A stretch of DNA of 62,764 nt from Pasteurellaceae bacterium (GCA_900756155.1 CAAEJV010000029.1:1-62764); one strand, 5' to 3'. Positions 9,127-18,064 are shown, numbered from the stretch's first letter. The notes: generated by a model not told the origin, from the letters alone. A program made the numbers and translations.

Positions 9127-9160
9127 AAAAAAGCCATTTAGCTTTCACTAAATGGCTTTT
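9127..9160 (-). terminator. Terminator after clpB
   Basis: A 12-13-bp stem (AAAGCCATTTAG at 9129-9140 and CTAAATGGCTTT at 9147-9158) has a six-base loop. Read on the minus strand it ends in a run of T, so it terminates clpB before mog. Confidence 0.85.
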
Positions 9161-9171
9161 CATTTTACAAA

Positions 9172-11742
9172 TTATTGTCTGGCTTGAACTTTGCCATCCA
9201 CATAATCCACTGTGACTACTTTACCTGGTAATAATTGACCAGATAGAACTTGTTGTGCCAAGCTGTTTTCGATCTCTTGTTGGATTGCACGTTTTAATGG
9301 ACGAGCCCCATAAATTGGGTCATAACCCACTTCACCAATGAAATCTAATAACGCTTCGGTAAACACTAATTCGTAACCACGAGTTTCCATACGTTTTGCT
9401 AAGCGCTCTAATTGGATACTTGCAATCGCACGGATATTTTCTTTACCAAGCGGATGGAATACCACAGTTTCATCAATACGGTTGATGAACTCCGGACGGA
9501 AATGTTGGCTCACCACTGACATCACTAAGGCTTTCATTTCACCATAGCTTTCGTCTTTGCTACCTTGGATTAAATCAGAACCCAAGTTAGAGGTCATAAT
9601 CACCACGGTGTTACGGAAGTCCACAGTACGACCTTGACCATCAGTTAAACGACCATCATCCAATACTTGTAATAAGATATTGAATACGTCCGCATGTGCT
9701 TTTTCCACTTCATCCAACAAAATTACCGAATATGGACGACGACGTACTGCTTCAGTTAAGTAACCACCTTCTTCATAGCCTACGTAGCCTGGAGGTGCAC
9801 CCACTAAACGAGATACGCTGTGTTTTTCCATAAACTCTGACATATCGATACGCACCATCGCATCTTCACTGTCAAAGAGGAATTTCGCCAACGTTTTGCA
9901 AAGCTCTGTTTTACCCACACCTGTTGGACCTAAGAATAAGAACGAACCAATTGGGCGATTAGGATCAGAAAGCCCTGCACGGCTACGACGAATCGCGTTT
10001 GCAACGGCATCGACTGCTTCTTCTTGACCGATCACACGTTTATGCAATTCTTCTTCCATGCGTAAGAGTTTTTCTTTCTCGCCTTCCATCATTTTAGAAA
10101 CTGGAATACCCGTTGCTTTAGAAAGCACTTCTGCAATTTCTTCATCTGTCACACGATAGCGCAATAGGCTCATTTCTTTGCCTTCGCCAGTTTCAGCGGC
10201 AGCAAGTTGTTTTTCCAATTCAGGAATACGACCGTATTGAAGCTCAGACATTTTGCTTAAATCGCCAGCACGACGTGCTTGCTCCATTTCAGTTTTCGCT
10301 GCATCTAACGCTTGTTTGATGTGTTGAGAACCGGAAAGTGCAGCTTTTTCTGATTTCCAAACTTCTTCAAGTTCAGCATATTCACGTTCTTTATCAGAAA
10401 GCTCTTTTTCTAACATTTCTAAACGTTTACGGCTGGCTTCGTCCTCTTCTTTTTGTAATGCCTGTTGTTCCAATTTTAATTGGATGATACGACGCTCAAG
10501 ACGATCGAGCGGCTCAGGTTTAGAGTCAATTTCCATACGGATACTTGAAGCCGCCTCATCGATTAAGTCGATGGCTTTATCCGGCAATTGACGATCGGAA
10601 ATATAACGATGTGAAAGCGTTGCTGCTGCCACGATTGCCGGATCAGTAATATCTACATGGTGATGGATCTCATAACGCTCTTTCAAACCACGTAAGATCG
10701 CAATGGTATCTTCCACGCTTGGCTCATCCACAAAGACTTTTTGGAAACGACGCTCAAGTGCGGCATCTTTCTCGATATATTGACGATATTCGTCTAATGT
10801 GGTCGCACCCACACAGTGTAATTCACCACGAGCTAAACTTGGTTTTAATAAGTTACCTGCATCCATCGCACCGTCAGTTTTACCTGCACCAACCATGGTA
10901 TGGATTTCATCAATAAAGAGGATCACGCGACCTTCTTCTTTTGATAACTCATTTAAAACGGCTTTTAGACGTTCTTCAAATTCACCACGATATTTTGCAC
11001 CTGCAATCAAGGCACCCATATCTAAAGAAAGGACACGTTTATTTTTCAAACCTTCTGGTACTTCACCATTGACAATACGTTGTGCCAACCCTTCCACGAT
11101 AGCGGTTTTACCTACACCAGGTTCACCGATTAATACTGGGTTGTTTTTGGTACGACGTTGTAATACTTGAATGGCTCGACGAATTTCTTCATCACGACCA
11201 ATAACCGGGTCGAGTTTGCCACTTTCAGCACGAGCTGTTAAATCAATCGTATATTTTTCAAGAGCTTGTCTGCTTTCTTCTGCATTTTGATCGTTCACGC
11301 TTTGTCCTCCGCGAATATGTTGAATCGCTTGTAAAATTTGTTCTTTTTTCGCACCACATTTTTTCAAAATGTCATTTAATGCACCTCGCTCTTCAAGCGC
11401 AGCCAATAAGAACAATTCACTGGAAATAAATTTATCTTGTTTTTGTTGAGCTAATTTGTCACATAAATTCAATAAGTTAAGTAATTGACGGGAAATTTGC
11501 ACATCTCCGCCATTACCTGACACTTGTGGCAATTTATTCAATTCTGCGTTTAATTCATTACGTAATAACGAGACATTCACACCACTTGCTGTCAAAATCG
11601 GTGCAATTGAACCGTCTTGTTGATTTAAAAGTGCAGTCAATAAATGCACTGGTTCGATAAACTGATTATCTTTACCTAGCGCCAATGATTGTGCTTCACT
11701 GAGTGCTTGTTGGAATTTTGTGGTAAATTTTTCAATATTCAT
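9172..11742 (-). CDS. clpB: ATP-dependent disaggregase ClpB
   Basis: This hexameric AAA+ chaperone works with DnaK to extract proteins from aggregates after heat stress. The 856 residues comprise an N-domain (1-145), first Walker A GEPGVGKT (206-213) with Walker B VILFIDEIHTM, a coiled-coil M-domain (about 410-520), second Walker A LGPTGVGKTE (about 605) and Walker B ILLDEVEKAH. A sigma-32-like promoter stands upstream. Codon 149 is a GTG preceded by GGAGG and would give the short ClpB isoform. Confidence 0.97.
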   Translation of the reverse strand: MNIEKFTTKFQQALSEAQSLALGKDNQFIEPVHLLTALLNQQDGSIAPILTASGVNVSLLRNELNAELNKLPQVSGNGGDVQISRQLLNLLNLCDKLAQQKQDKFISSELFLLAALEERGALNDILKKCGAKKEQILQAIQHIRGGQSVNDQNAEESRQALEKYTIDLTARAESGKLDPVIGRDEEIRRAIQVLQRRTKNNPVLIGEPGVGKTAIVEGLAQRIVNGEVPEGLKNKRVLSLDMGALIAGAKYRGEFEERLKAVLNELSKEEGRVILFIDEIHTMVGAGKTDGAMDAGNLLKPSLARGELHCVGATTLDEYRQYIEKDAALERRFQKVFVDEPSVEDTIAILRGLKERYEIHHHVDITDPAIVAAATLSHRYISDRQLPDKAIDLIDEAASSIRMEIDSKPEPLDRLERRIIQLKLEQQALQKEEDEASRKRLEMLEKELSDKEREYAELEEVWKSEKAALSGSQHIKQALDAAKTEMEQARRAGDLSKMSELQYGRIPELEKQLAAAETGEGKEMSLLRYRVTDEEIAEVLSKATGIPVSKMMEGEKEKLLRMEEELHKRVIGQEEAVDAVANAIRRSRAGLSDPNRPIGSFLFLGPTGVGKTELCKTLAKFLFDSEDAMVRIDMSEFMEKHSVSRLVGAPPGYVGYEEGGYLTEAVRRRPYSVILLDEVEKAHADVFNILLQVLDDGRLTDGQGRTVDFRNTVVIMTSNLGSDLIQGSKDESYGEMKALVMSVVSQHFRPEFINRIDETVVFHPLGKENIRAIASIQLERLAKRMETRGYELVFTEALLDFIGEVGYDPIYGARPLKRAIQQEIENSLAQQVLSGQLLPGKVVTVDYVDGKVQARQ
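11296..11310 (-). promoter_or_regulatory. Internal ribosome binding site and GTG start within clpB
   Basis: On the minus strand GGAGG (11310-11306) stands seven bases before GTG at 11298-11296, which is codon 149 of clpB. E. coli makes a short ClpB lacking the N-domain from an internal GTG at about the same codon. Both signals are visible here, so dual products are likely. Confidence 0.75.
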
Positions 11743-11794
11743 ATGCTTATCTTCTCCTGATTAAATTCTTGGGGTCATCCCCTTTACGAGTTAT

Positions 11795-11823
11795 TAAATA
11801 AGACCCTTTTTTGGTATTTCAAG
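11795..11823 (-). promoter_or_regulatory. Sigma-32-like heat-shock promoter of clpB
   Basis: On the minus strand a perfect CTTGAAA (-35 element, 11823-11817) is followed after 14 bases by CTTATTTA (11802-11795), which resembles the CCCCATNTA -10 element. The predicted leader contains a GGGG/CCCC hairpin at 11771-11782. Confidence 0.65.
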
Positions 11824-11877
11824 AGAAAAAATCAACAATTTTTAATTTTTTCTATCAAACTTTGCTTCTTGATAGGT

Positions 11878-12450
11878 TTAAACGACTAAGATTTGATGAA
11901 GTGGCACGTCCCACGCTTCAGTTGGAAGCTGTTCGACTTGCTGACATTGATGGGCTAATCCCACAGGAATAAAAGAAGCATTTTGCCAATTTTGTAAGGT
12001 ACGATCATAAAAACCACCGCCCATGCCAAGACGATTCCCTTGTTTATCAAAAGCGACAAGTGGCGTAAAAAGAATATCTAATTCCTCTAAAGGCAATACG
12101 TTTTGCACATTGAGTTTTGGCTCCCAAATGCCAAATTTATTTTTCAGCATTGGTGTATCTGGCAAATAACGTAAGAACAAAAGATGATTAGGATTGAAAG
12201 GGTGCAATACCGGCAAATAAACGTGTTTATCTTGTGCCCAAAGGGTTTTAATAAGTTTATCTGTGGAGATTTCACCATCAAAGGAAACATACAAGGCAAT
12301 ATGCTGCGCATTTCGTTCTTCAATTAATGCAAGCGCTTGTTGAGTAATGGAATTCTCTGCCTGTTGCTGCTGAAGTGCGGTCAAATTTGCTCGTGTTTTA
12401 CGAATTTGTTGACGGAGTTGATTGCGAAGCGTTTGCTGTGTTGATTTCAT
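11878..12450 (-). CDS. fau: 5-formyltetrahydrofolate cyclo-ligase
   Basis: This enzyme converts 5-formyl-THF to 5,10-methenyl-THF using ATP, feeding one-carbon metabolism. The 190 residues contain FTPLVAFDKQGNRLGMGGGFYDRTL, the ligase substrate loop with GMGGGxYD. ATG 12450 is chosen over the open frame reaching 12546 because that extension reads through the 6S RNA gene, and the conserved protein begins at MKSTQQTLRNQ. Linkage 6S RNA-fau (ygfA) is conserved in gamma-proteobacteria. Confidence 0.93.
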   Translation of the reverse strand: MKSTQQTLRNQLRQQIRKTRANLTALQQQQAENSITQQALALIEERNAQHIALYVSFDGEISTDKLIKTLWAQDKHVYLPVLHPFNPNHLLFLRYLPDTPMLKNKFGIWEPKLNVQNVLPLEELDILFTPLVAFDKQGNRLGMGGGFYDRTLQNWQNASFIPVGLAHQCQQVEQLPTEAWDVPLHQILVV

Positions 12451-12476
12451 TCGATTGGAAAGAATGGATTTTAAAG

Positions 12477-12674
12477 GAAGGTCCCAGAGTGCCGCTACGA
12501 GTAGTAGTCCTTGAACCCGACGGTCCAAGGAAACCGGTAAGGCCATTTTTAGGTTTCTTTAGTCCAATGACAAAGTCAAAGGTCAAGCCTACACACCAAT
12601 GGCGGGAAACCGATTTATAAAGTTCTAAGTATCGGCTCAGGGACATAACCCATCCACGAACACCCCAGGAAATC
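12477..12674 (-). ncRNA. ssrS: 6S RNA
   Basis: On the minus strand the block contains TCCCTGAGCCGATA and GGGTTCAAGG, conserved stretches of 6S RNA. Its ends, TCCTGGGGTG and CACTCTGGGA, pair over 10 bp with G-U wobbles to close the long hairpin that mimics an open promoter. The RNA binds sigma-70 polymerase in stationary phase. It lies immediately upstream of fau in the same orientation, as in E. coli. Ends are estimated from the closing stem. A TATAAA stands on the minus strand just upstream of the 5' end. Confidence 0.92.
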
Positions 12675-12742
12675 TTTTAAATTTATACTAGCTCAATTTG
12701 ATTAGTTTGACTAGCCTTTATTTGAATAATTTTGCTTATTCA

Positions 12743-12764
12743 AGCTCGTCTCAAAAGGGACGAG
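12743..12764 (-). terminator. Hairpin after bamD
   Basis: CTCGTCTC and GGGACGAG can form an 8-bp stem directly after the bamD stop. A second hairpin, TTGAATAA/TTATTCAA at 12722-12738, follows in the bamD direction. Neither ends in a good T run on that strand, so termination efficiency is unclear. Confidence 0.5.
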
Positions 12765-12766
12765 AA

Positions 12767-13558
12767 TTATTTTTTAACCGGTTGAGTTAAATCAGATTCT
12801 TCCGGTTTTTTCACTTCCGCAAATTGTTTATCTTTATTCGCATCGATAACTTGCTGAGTTTGGTTCGCTAATTGTTGTAAACCCATTTTCTCGTATGCTT
12901 CTTTCATTAAGAATAAACCTTCGTAAGTCGCTTTTGCATCCGGATATTGTTGCAACATACCCACTACACGGTTTGATACCGCGACCCAGGCATCACGTTT
13001 TGCATAGAATTTCGCAATTTCTAATTCATGACGTGCTAATGAGTCTTTGATGTATGCCATACGTGCTACGGCATCTTGTGAATATGGGCTATTTGGGAAC
13101 GCACGCACTAAGCTTTGGAAGTTAGAAAACGCCGTTTTCATTGAAGTTGTTTCACGCGTTGCACGATCGATGCCAAAGAAATCTTGGATCATGTTATCGG
13201 CCGTTGCTAAGTTTGTTAGACCCGCCATATACACTGCATAGTCACGGTTTGGACTTTGTGGGAATTGCTGTAAGAAGTTATCTACAGTAACCAACGTTGC
13301 TGTGTAATCTTGTGTTTTATAGTTTGCATAAATTAAATCAAGCATTGCTTGTTCTTGGTAAGTACTACCAGGGAAACGCTCTGTCGCTGCTTTTAAATAA
13401 CGAATCGATTCAGAATAGCTTCCTTCTTGTAATGCAGCCGCGCCTTTTGCATAAAGCTCATCAACAGAAGCTTGCTCCACTTCTTTATTACCACTGCTAC
13501 AAGCTGCAATCGCGAATGAGGTAAGTGCAATAAGCACGAGAGATTTTATTTTACGCAT
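12767..13558 (-). CDS. bamD: Outer membrane assembly lipoprotein BamD
   Basis: BamD is an essential lipoprotein of the beta-barrel assembly machine at the inner face of the outer membrane. The 263 residues begin with a lipoprotein signal ending in IAAC at about residue 19, followed by five TPR-like repeats (for example YAKGAAALQEGSYSESIRYLKAA). ATG 13558 is preferred because AAGGAAAAA precedes it; the upstream start would spoil the signal peptide. It is divergent from rluD, an arrangement also seen in E. coli. Confidence 0.95.
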   Translation of the reverse strand: MRKIKSLVLIALTSFAIAACSSGNKEVEQASVDELYAKGAAALQEGSYSESIRYLKAATERFPGSTYQEQAMLDLIYANYKTQDYTATLVTVDNFLQQFPQSPNRDYAVYMAGLTNLATADNMIQDFFGIDRATRETTSMKTAFSNFQSLVRAFPNSPYSQDAVARMAYIKDSLARHELEIAKFYAKRDAWVAVSNRVVGMLQQYPDAKATYEGLFLMKEAYEKMGLQQLANQTQQVIDANKDKQFAEVKKPEESDLTQPVKK

Positions 13559-13667
13559 TCTTTTTTCCTTAATTTTTACGAAAATCAATAAATAAGTTAC
13601 AATTAACGAATATTGTATAGAACATTACACAATAAGCCAACTTTTTAAATTTTTAGATGGATTTTTT

Positions 13668-14642
13668 ATGCCACAAATTACCTTAATGGCTGAAGTTCAG
13701 CCCGAACAAATGGGACAGCGTTTAGACCAAACCCTCGCAGAGTTGTTCCCAGAATATTCCCGTTCGCGTTTAAAAACCTGGATTGAAGCAAAACAGGTAA
13801 AAATGAACGGTGAAATTGCCGATATTCCCCGTGCAAAAGTTTATGGCGGAGAGCAAATTGAAATTTCGGTAGAAGTGGAAGATGAAAACCGTTTTGAGCC
13901 ACAAAATATTCCGCTCAATATCGTTTATGAAGATGACGATATTATCGTGATTAATAAACCTAAAGATCTTGTGGTTCACCCTGGTGCAGGCAATCCAAAT
14001 GGCACGGTACTTAACGCGCTACTCTATCACTATCCACCTATTGCCGAAGTACCACGTGCAGGGATTGTGCATCGTTTAGATAAAGACACAACGGGTCTCA
14101 TGGTTGTCGCTAAAACCATTCCTGCACAAACCAAACTCGTACGTGACTTACAAAAACGTAAGATCACTCGTGAATACGAAGCCGTCGCCAGTGGTATTAT
14201 GACCAAAGGTGGAACCGTAGATCAGCCAATGGCTCGCCATGCTACAAAACGCACATTGATGGCGGTTCATCCAATGGGTAAACCGGCTGTGACACACTAT
14301 CGCATTATGGAGAATTTCCGTAATTACACCCGCTTACGCTTACGTTTAGAAACGGGTCGTACTCACCAAATTCGTGTGCACATGGCACATATTGCACATC
14401 CATTATTAGGTGATCAAACTTATGGCGGCCGTCCTCGCCCACCTAAAAATGCAAGCGAAGCCTTCACTGAGGTGCTACGCAATTTTAAACGCCAAGCATT
14501 ACATGCGGTTATGTTGCGTTTAGCTCATCCGATTACAGGTGAAATGATGGAATGGTATGCCCCATTGCCAGATGACTTTGTCGAATTACTGCATGCCTTA
14601 AAAGCGGATTACCTCGAACATAAAGGCGAATTGGATTATTAA
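13668..14642 (+). CDS. rluD: 23S rRNA pseudouridine synthase RluD
   Basis: RluD makes pseudouridines 1911, 1915 and 1917 in helix 69 of 23S rRNA. The 324 residues have an S4-like RNA-binding domain (1-75) and then the catalytic domain with HRLDKDTTGLM (135-145, catalytic Asp138). The substrate-binding block RLRLETGRTHQIRVHMAHI follows. pgeF begins one base after its stop, so the two are co-transcribed. Confidence 0.96.
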   Translation: MPQITLMAEVQPEQMGQRLDQTLAELFPEYSRSRLKTWIEAKQVKMNGEIADIPRAKVYGGEQIEISVEVEDENRFEPQNIPLNIVYEDDDIIVINKPKDLVVHPGAGNPNGTVLNALLYHYPPIAEVPRAGIVHRLDKDTTGLMVVAKTIPAQTKLVRDLQKRKITREYEAVASGIMTKGGTVDQPMARHATKRTLMAVHPMGKPAVTHYRIMENFRNYTRLRLRLETGRTHQIRVHMAHIAHPLLGDQTYGGRPRPPKNASEAFTEVLRNFKRQALHAVMLRLAHPITGEMMEWYAPLPDDFVELLHALKADYLEHKGELDY

Positions 14643-14643
14643 G

Positions 14644-15381
14644 ATGAAAGCCATTGTTCCAAACTGGAATGTTCCACCACATATCCAAGCGTTTACAACT
14701 ACGAGAGAAGGTGGCGTAAGCCTGCCGCCTTTCGATAGTTTCAATTTGGGTGATCATGTCGAAGATGATAAAAGTGCGGTCAAAACTAACCGCACTTTAT
14801 TGGTCGAAAAATTTAATCTGCCCCACTTTCCATTGTTTTTAACTCAAACACACAGCACTCGTGTAATTACGCTGCCTTATGAGGGCAATGATTTAGAGGC
14901 TGATGCAGTTTACACCAATCAACCTAACCAAGTCTGTTTGGTGATGACGGCTGATTGCTTGCCAGTTTTATTCACCAATAAGCAAGGTACTGAAGTGGCT
15001 GCGGCACATGCGGGCTGGCGTGGACTCTGTGATGGTGTATTAGAAGAAACAGTGAAATGTTTCCAATCTGCCCCCGAAGAGATTATTGCATGGTTTGGTC
15101 CAGCTATCGGCCCTAATGCATTCCAAGTTGGCAAAGAAGTGATTGCGCAATTTATGGCTTTTGACCCGATTGCAGAAACGGCTTTTCGACCCGATCCGAA
15201 TGAATCAGGAAAATACCTCGGCAATCTTTATCAAATCGCCACACAACGCCTCAATAAATTAGGGATTACCCAAATTTACGGTGGGGAGCATTGCACATTC
15301 AATGAAAAAGAGAGCTTCTTTTCCTACCGTCGAGATGGCAAAACAGGTCGAATGGCGAGTCTGATTTGGATAAAAAAATAA
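14644..15381 (+). CDS. pgeF: Peptidoglycan editing factor / laccase-domain protein PgeF
   Basis: The 245 residues belong to the YfiH/DUF152 family, which cleaves purine nucleosides and, in E. coli, keeps wrong amino acids out of peptidoglycan precursors. Metal-site blocks are LTQTHSTRV, TADCLPVLF and AAAHAGWRGL, with GGEHCTF near the C-terminus. The order rluD-pgeF matches E. coli. Two uptake sequences face each other inside the coding region at 14771 and 14789 and form a 10-bp hairpin that encodes the stretch KSAVKTNRTL. Confidence 0.93.
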   Translation: MKAIVPNWNVPPHIQAFTTTREGGVSLPPFDSFNLGDHVEDDKSAVKTNRTLLVEKFNLPHFPLFLTQTHSTRVITLPYEGNDLEADAVYTNQPNQVCLVMTADCLPVLFTNKQGTEVAAAHAGWRGLCDGVLEETVKCFQSAPEEIIAWFGPAIGPNAFQVGKEVIAQFMAFDPIAETAFRPDPNESGKYLGNLYQIATQRLNKLGITQIYGGEHCTFNEKESFFSYRRDGKTGRMASLIWIKK

Positions 15382-15396
15382 ACTCATAAATACAAC

Positions 15397-15426
15397 AAAC
15401 CGCACATTAAAGTGCGGTTTATTTTT
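15397..15426 (+). terminator. Terminator between convergent pgeF and ruvX
   Basis: AAACCGCAC (15397-15405) pairs with GTGCGGTTT (15412-15420) over 9 bp and is followed by ATTTTT. One arm carries a full uptake sequence. Confidence 0.8.
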
Positions 15427-15429
15427 GGC

Positions 15430-15849
15430 TTATTCTGAATAACTTTCGAACCAACTTTCTAAAATCAAGCAAGCAGAAATCCCATCGACTTTACCTTTAT
15501 TGAGAGCACGATAACCGCCACGTTGGAAAATTTCATCTCGAGCAGAAACCGTCGTTAAGCGCTCATCTTGCAGTTCTACTTTGATACCGAAACGACCATT
15601 TAAGCGGTTGGCAAATTTTTTCGCACGAAGTGTTAACTCTTGCTCAGTGCCATCCATATTTAAGGGCAATCCCACCACAATAACATCAGGTTTCCAGTCT
15701 TTTAAGCATTTTTCAATAGCATCCCAGTTTGGAATCCCATCTTGCGCTTTAAATGCAGGCAAGGCTTGCGCTGTACCCGTGATACTTTGCCCGACTGCAC
15801 AACCAATGCTTTTTGTGCCAAAATCAAATGCGATTGCCGTGATGCCCAT
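15430..15849 (-). CDS. ruvX: Putative Holliday junction resolvase / pre-16S rRNA nuclease RuvX (YqgF)
   Basis: The 139 residues have an RNase H-like fold. The catalytic Asp lies in AFDFGTKSIGCAVG at the N-terminus, with further acidic sites in VVGLPLNMDGTEQ and DERLTT. YqgF family members trim the 5' end of 16S rRNA precursors and may resolve junctions. The start codon overlaps the yqgE stop by one base (TAATG), so translation is coupled in the operon rsmE-yqgE-ruvX. Confidence 0.94.
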   Translation of the reverse strand: MGITAIAFDFGTKSIGCAVGQSITGTAQALPAFKAQDGIPNWDAIEKCLKDWKPDVIVVGLPLNMDGTEQELTLRAKKFANRLNGRFGIKVELQDERLTTVSARDEIFQRGGYRALNKGKVDGISACLILESWFESYSE

Positions 15850-16409
15850 TAACTATGCCCTACTTGTGAAAAGACAAAATTATGAGGATTAATCCCCAAT
15901 AATTGATTCGCTGCAGGATAACGATCTTCATAAATCGTTTCAAATAAAATGGTGTCTGAAGCAGGTGCCACTAACCACGCATTATCTGCAATCTCTTGTT
16001 CTAACTGTCCTGCGGTCCAACTTGCACAACCGAGAGCCACAAGATATTTTTCGGGCGCATCCTCTGAACCAAAGGTTTCTACAATATCTGCCGAAGTGGT
16101 CAGAAACATCTCATCGGTAATTTTATAACTGTGCTCAAATTCTTTCGCAGCTTTCTTATGCAGAATAAAACCACGCTCGGAATGTACTGGGCCACCCGCA
16201 AGTACAAGTTCATTGCTAAAAGTGCGGTCATTTTTCATCATAAAATTCATTTTTGAATACAGTTCAGCAATGCTTAAATCGGTGGGTTGATTAATCACTA
16301 AACCCATCGAACCTTGCTCATTATGCTCGCACATATACACCACGGTATTTTGGAAATAATCCTCCAACTGTGGCATCGCAATTAAAAATTGCCCTTGTAA
16401 ATCCATCAT
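15849..16409 (-). CDS. yqgE: UPF0301 family protein YqgE
   Basis: This 186-residue cytosolic protein of unsettled function is almost always found beside yqgF. Family features are GQFLIAMPQLEDYFQNTVVY at the N-terminus and GGPVHSERGFILH in the middle, with GCASWTAGQLEQEI near the C-terminus. ATG 16409 overlaps the rsmE stop as TAATG; a second ATG follows directly. A USS lies inside at 16220. Confidence 0.92.
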   Translation of the reverse strand: MMDLQGQFLIAMPQLEDYFQNTVVYMCEHNEQGSMGLVINQPTDLSIAELYSKMNFMMKNDRTFSNELVLAGGPVHSERGFILHKKAAKEFEHSYKITDEMFLTTSADIVETFGSEDAPEKYLVALGCASWTAGQLEQEIADNAWLVAPASDTILFETIYEDRYPAANQLLGINPHNFVFSQVGHS

Positions 16410-17143
16410 TATCCCAAATCTCCAAAACAAATTTGTAACGCACTAATAGCCGCTAACGAAGCGGTTTCTGTGCGTAACACACGCTTTCCTAATAAAATTT
16501 CAGTGAATCCTTGTTGTTCAGTTTGCGCGATTTCTTGAGGTGACAAACCGCCTTCTGAACCAATAAGCAAACGAACACCTTCTTTTGGTATGGAAGGCAA
16601 GGTTTTAATTGAATATTGGGCTCTTGGATGTAAATTCAATTTCAGCGCGCCATCATTTTCAGCACACCAATCTTGTAATTTCATTAACGGACGAATTTCT
16701 GGCACAACGTTACGTCCACATTGTTCACAAGCCGCAATGGCAATTTTTTGCCATTGTTGGATTTTCTTATCCATGCGTTCACCATCCAACTTCACCCCAC
16801 AGCGTTCCGACCACAATGGTGTAATCATATTTACGCCCAACTCTACTGATTTCTGAATGGTAAATTCCATTCGATCGCCACGTGAAATAACCTGCCCTAA
16901 ATGAATCGATAAATTCGACTCTTTATCACTTAATTCACAACCAAGAATTTCCACCTTAACGGCTTTTTTGCTCGCTTCAATAATTTTTGCTGGATAAATA
17001 TGATTACTTCCATCAAATAATTCAATTTGCTCACCTTCTGTCATACGCAATACACGTCCTACGTGATTAGCCGCATCCTCTGAAAGTTGGCAAGTAGATT
17101 GATTTTTAAGGGATTCTGGATGATAAATTCTTGGAATACGCAT
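16409..17143 (-). CDS. rsmE: 16S rRNA m3U1498 methyltransferase RsmE
   Basis: RsmE methylates N3 of U1498 in 16S rRNA using S-adenosylmethionine. The 244 residues have a PUA-like N-domain, then a knotted SPOUT domain with LLIGSEGGLSPQEI and LGKRVLRTETASLAAISAL, the cofactor-binding knot. It is first in the rsmE-yqgE-ruvX operon, downstream of the USS-pair terminator of fadR. Confidence 0.95.
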   Translation of the reverse strand: MRIPRIYHPESLKNQSTCQLSEDAANHVGRVLRMTEGEQIELFDGSNHIYPAKIIEASKKAVKVEILGCELSDKESNLSIHLGQVISRGDRMEFTIQKSVELGVNMITPLWSERCGVKLDGERMDKKIQQWQKIAIAACEQCGRNVVPEIRPLMKLQDWCAENDGALKLNLHPRAQYSIKTLPSIPKEGVRLLIGSEGGLSPQEIAQTEQQGFTEILLGKRVLRTETASLAAISALQICFGDLG

Positions 17144-17168
17144 AATATTGAGTCTTTGATATAAGGAA

Positions 17169-17197
17169 AAAGTGCGGTCATTTTCAACCGCACTTTT
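17169..17197 (-). terminator. USS-pair terminator after fadR
   Basis: AAAGTGCGGT (17169-17178) and ACCGCACTTT (17187-17196) form a 10-bp stem. On the minus strand a T run follows, so it terminates fadR ahead of rsmE. Confidence 0.82.
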
Positions 17198-17201
17198 AAT
17201 A

Positions 17202-17930
17202 TTATTCTGTTGCTAAATCTTTTGGCAAGCTTTCTAAAATGGCTCGCCAGTAGGCGGAAGTCACTTGCTTGTGTTTACGAATACATTCCACCACTAAATC
17301 GGATTGACCTTTTTCACAAATATCACGTAATTCTACATAAAAATCATGTGTCACTTGGCGATGTTTTTCTTCGCTGAAAAACAATAAACCAATTTTATGA
17401 TAAACCCCACGTAAACTATTAAAAATTAAACGATAGAAAGGTTTATTAGCCATTACTGTAAATTGACGGAATAAGGCATAGTCAAACTCCATGTAACTTT
17501 CAGCGGTGTTTTCTAATGAATCTAGCCCTTTAAACAAAGCAACCGAGGCTTTAGGCGAATTTTTTACGGCTTCATAAATATAAGATTCGGACATACGACT
17601 ACGCAACGAAAGCATATTTTCAATGATTAATGGCGCACTTTGACGATCTAAAGTAATTAAGGTTTCAATAATGCTTGGACCAGCTGTATCCCAAATATTA
17701 TTGACTTTTGTTGGCTTGCCGTGTTGAATGGTAAGCCAGCCATCACGAGCCAAACGCTGCAATACTTCGCGTAACGTGGTGCGTGTTACACCAATTTTAT
17801 CAGCTAAATCACGCTCAGAAGGAAGATTGGTGCCTGCGGGAAATACATTATCCCAAATACTTCTAACAATATATTCTTCGGCAAGAGCGGCTGGGCTTTG
17901 AGCCCGTAAAAGGGTATTATCTGTTTGCAT
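17202..17930 (-). CDS. fadR: Fatty-acid metabolism regulator FadR
   Basis: This GntR-family regulator releases DNA on binding long-chain acyl-CoA. It has 242 residues, with the winged helix at about 34-75 (PSERDLADKIGVTRTTLREVL) followed by HGKPTKVNNIWDTAGPSIIETL and the all-helical acyl-CoA domain. ATG 17930 is chosen because MQTDNTLLRAQSPAALAEEYI is the family N-terminus; the open frame to 18083 runs into nhaB. The Shine-Dalgarno is weak. It is divergent from nhaB as in E. coli. No beta-oxidation gene is in the window. Confidence 0.94.
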   Translation of the reverse strand: MQTDNTLLRAQSPAALAEEYIVRSIWDNVFPAGTNLPSERDLADKIGVTRTTLREVLQRLARDGWLTIQHGKPTKVNNIWDTAGPSIIETLITLDRQSAPLIIENMLSLRSRMSESYIYEAVKNSPKASVALFKGLDSLENTAESYMEFDYALFRQFTVMANKPFYRLIFNSLRGVYHKIGLLFFSEEKHRQVTHDFYVELRDICEKGQSDLVVECIRKHKQVTSAYWRAILESLPKDLATE

Positions 17931-17996
17931 GAGTATGAAATAAATATAAAAAAATCTAAAAAGATCAAAAAAATGTGATTTATTCAATAAATCTTT

Positions 17997-18013
17997 AACT
18001 GGTCTATTATCCT
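17997..18013. promoter_or_regulatory. Candidate FadR half-operator in the fadR-nhaB gap
   Basis: AACTGGTC at 17997-18004 matches the left half of the FadR consensus AACTGGTCNGACCAGTT exactly. The right half, ATTATCCT, matches poorly. The position between the divergent starts would suit autoregulation. This is only a half-site match. Confidence 0.35.
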
Positions 18014-18064
18014 TTAAAGCAGTATATATTACAATGACAGGACTATAAAAAAACGGAGTTCGAT

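Noticed and set aside
12375..12646. Plus- and minus-strand ORFs over the fau upstream region
   Set aside because: They lie on the 6S RNA gene; the conserved RNA elements and closing stem explain the sequence.
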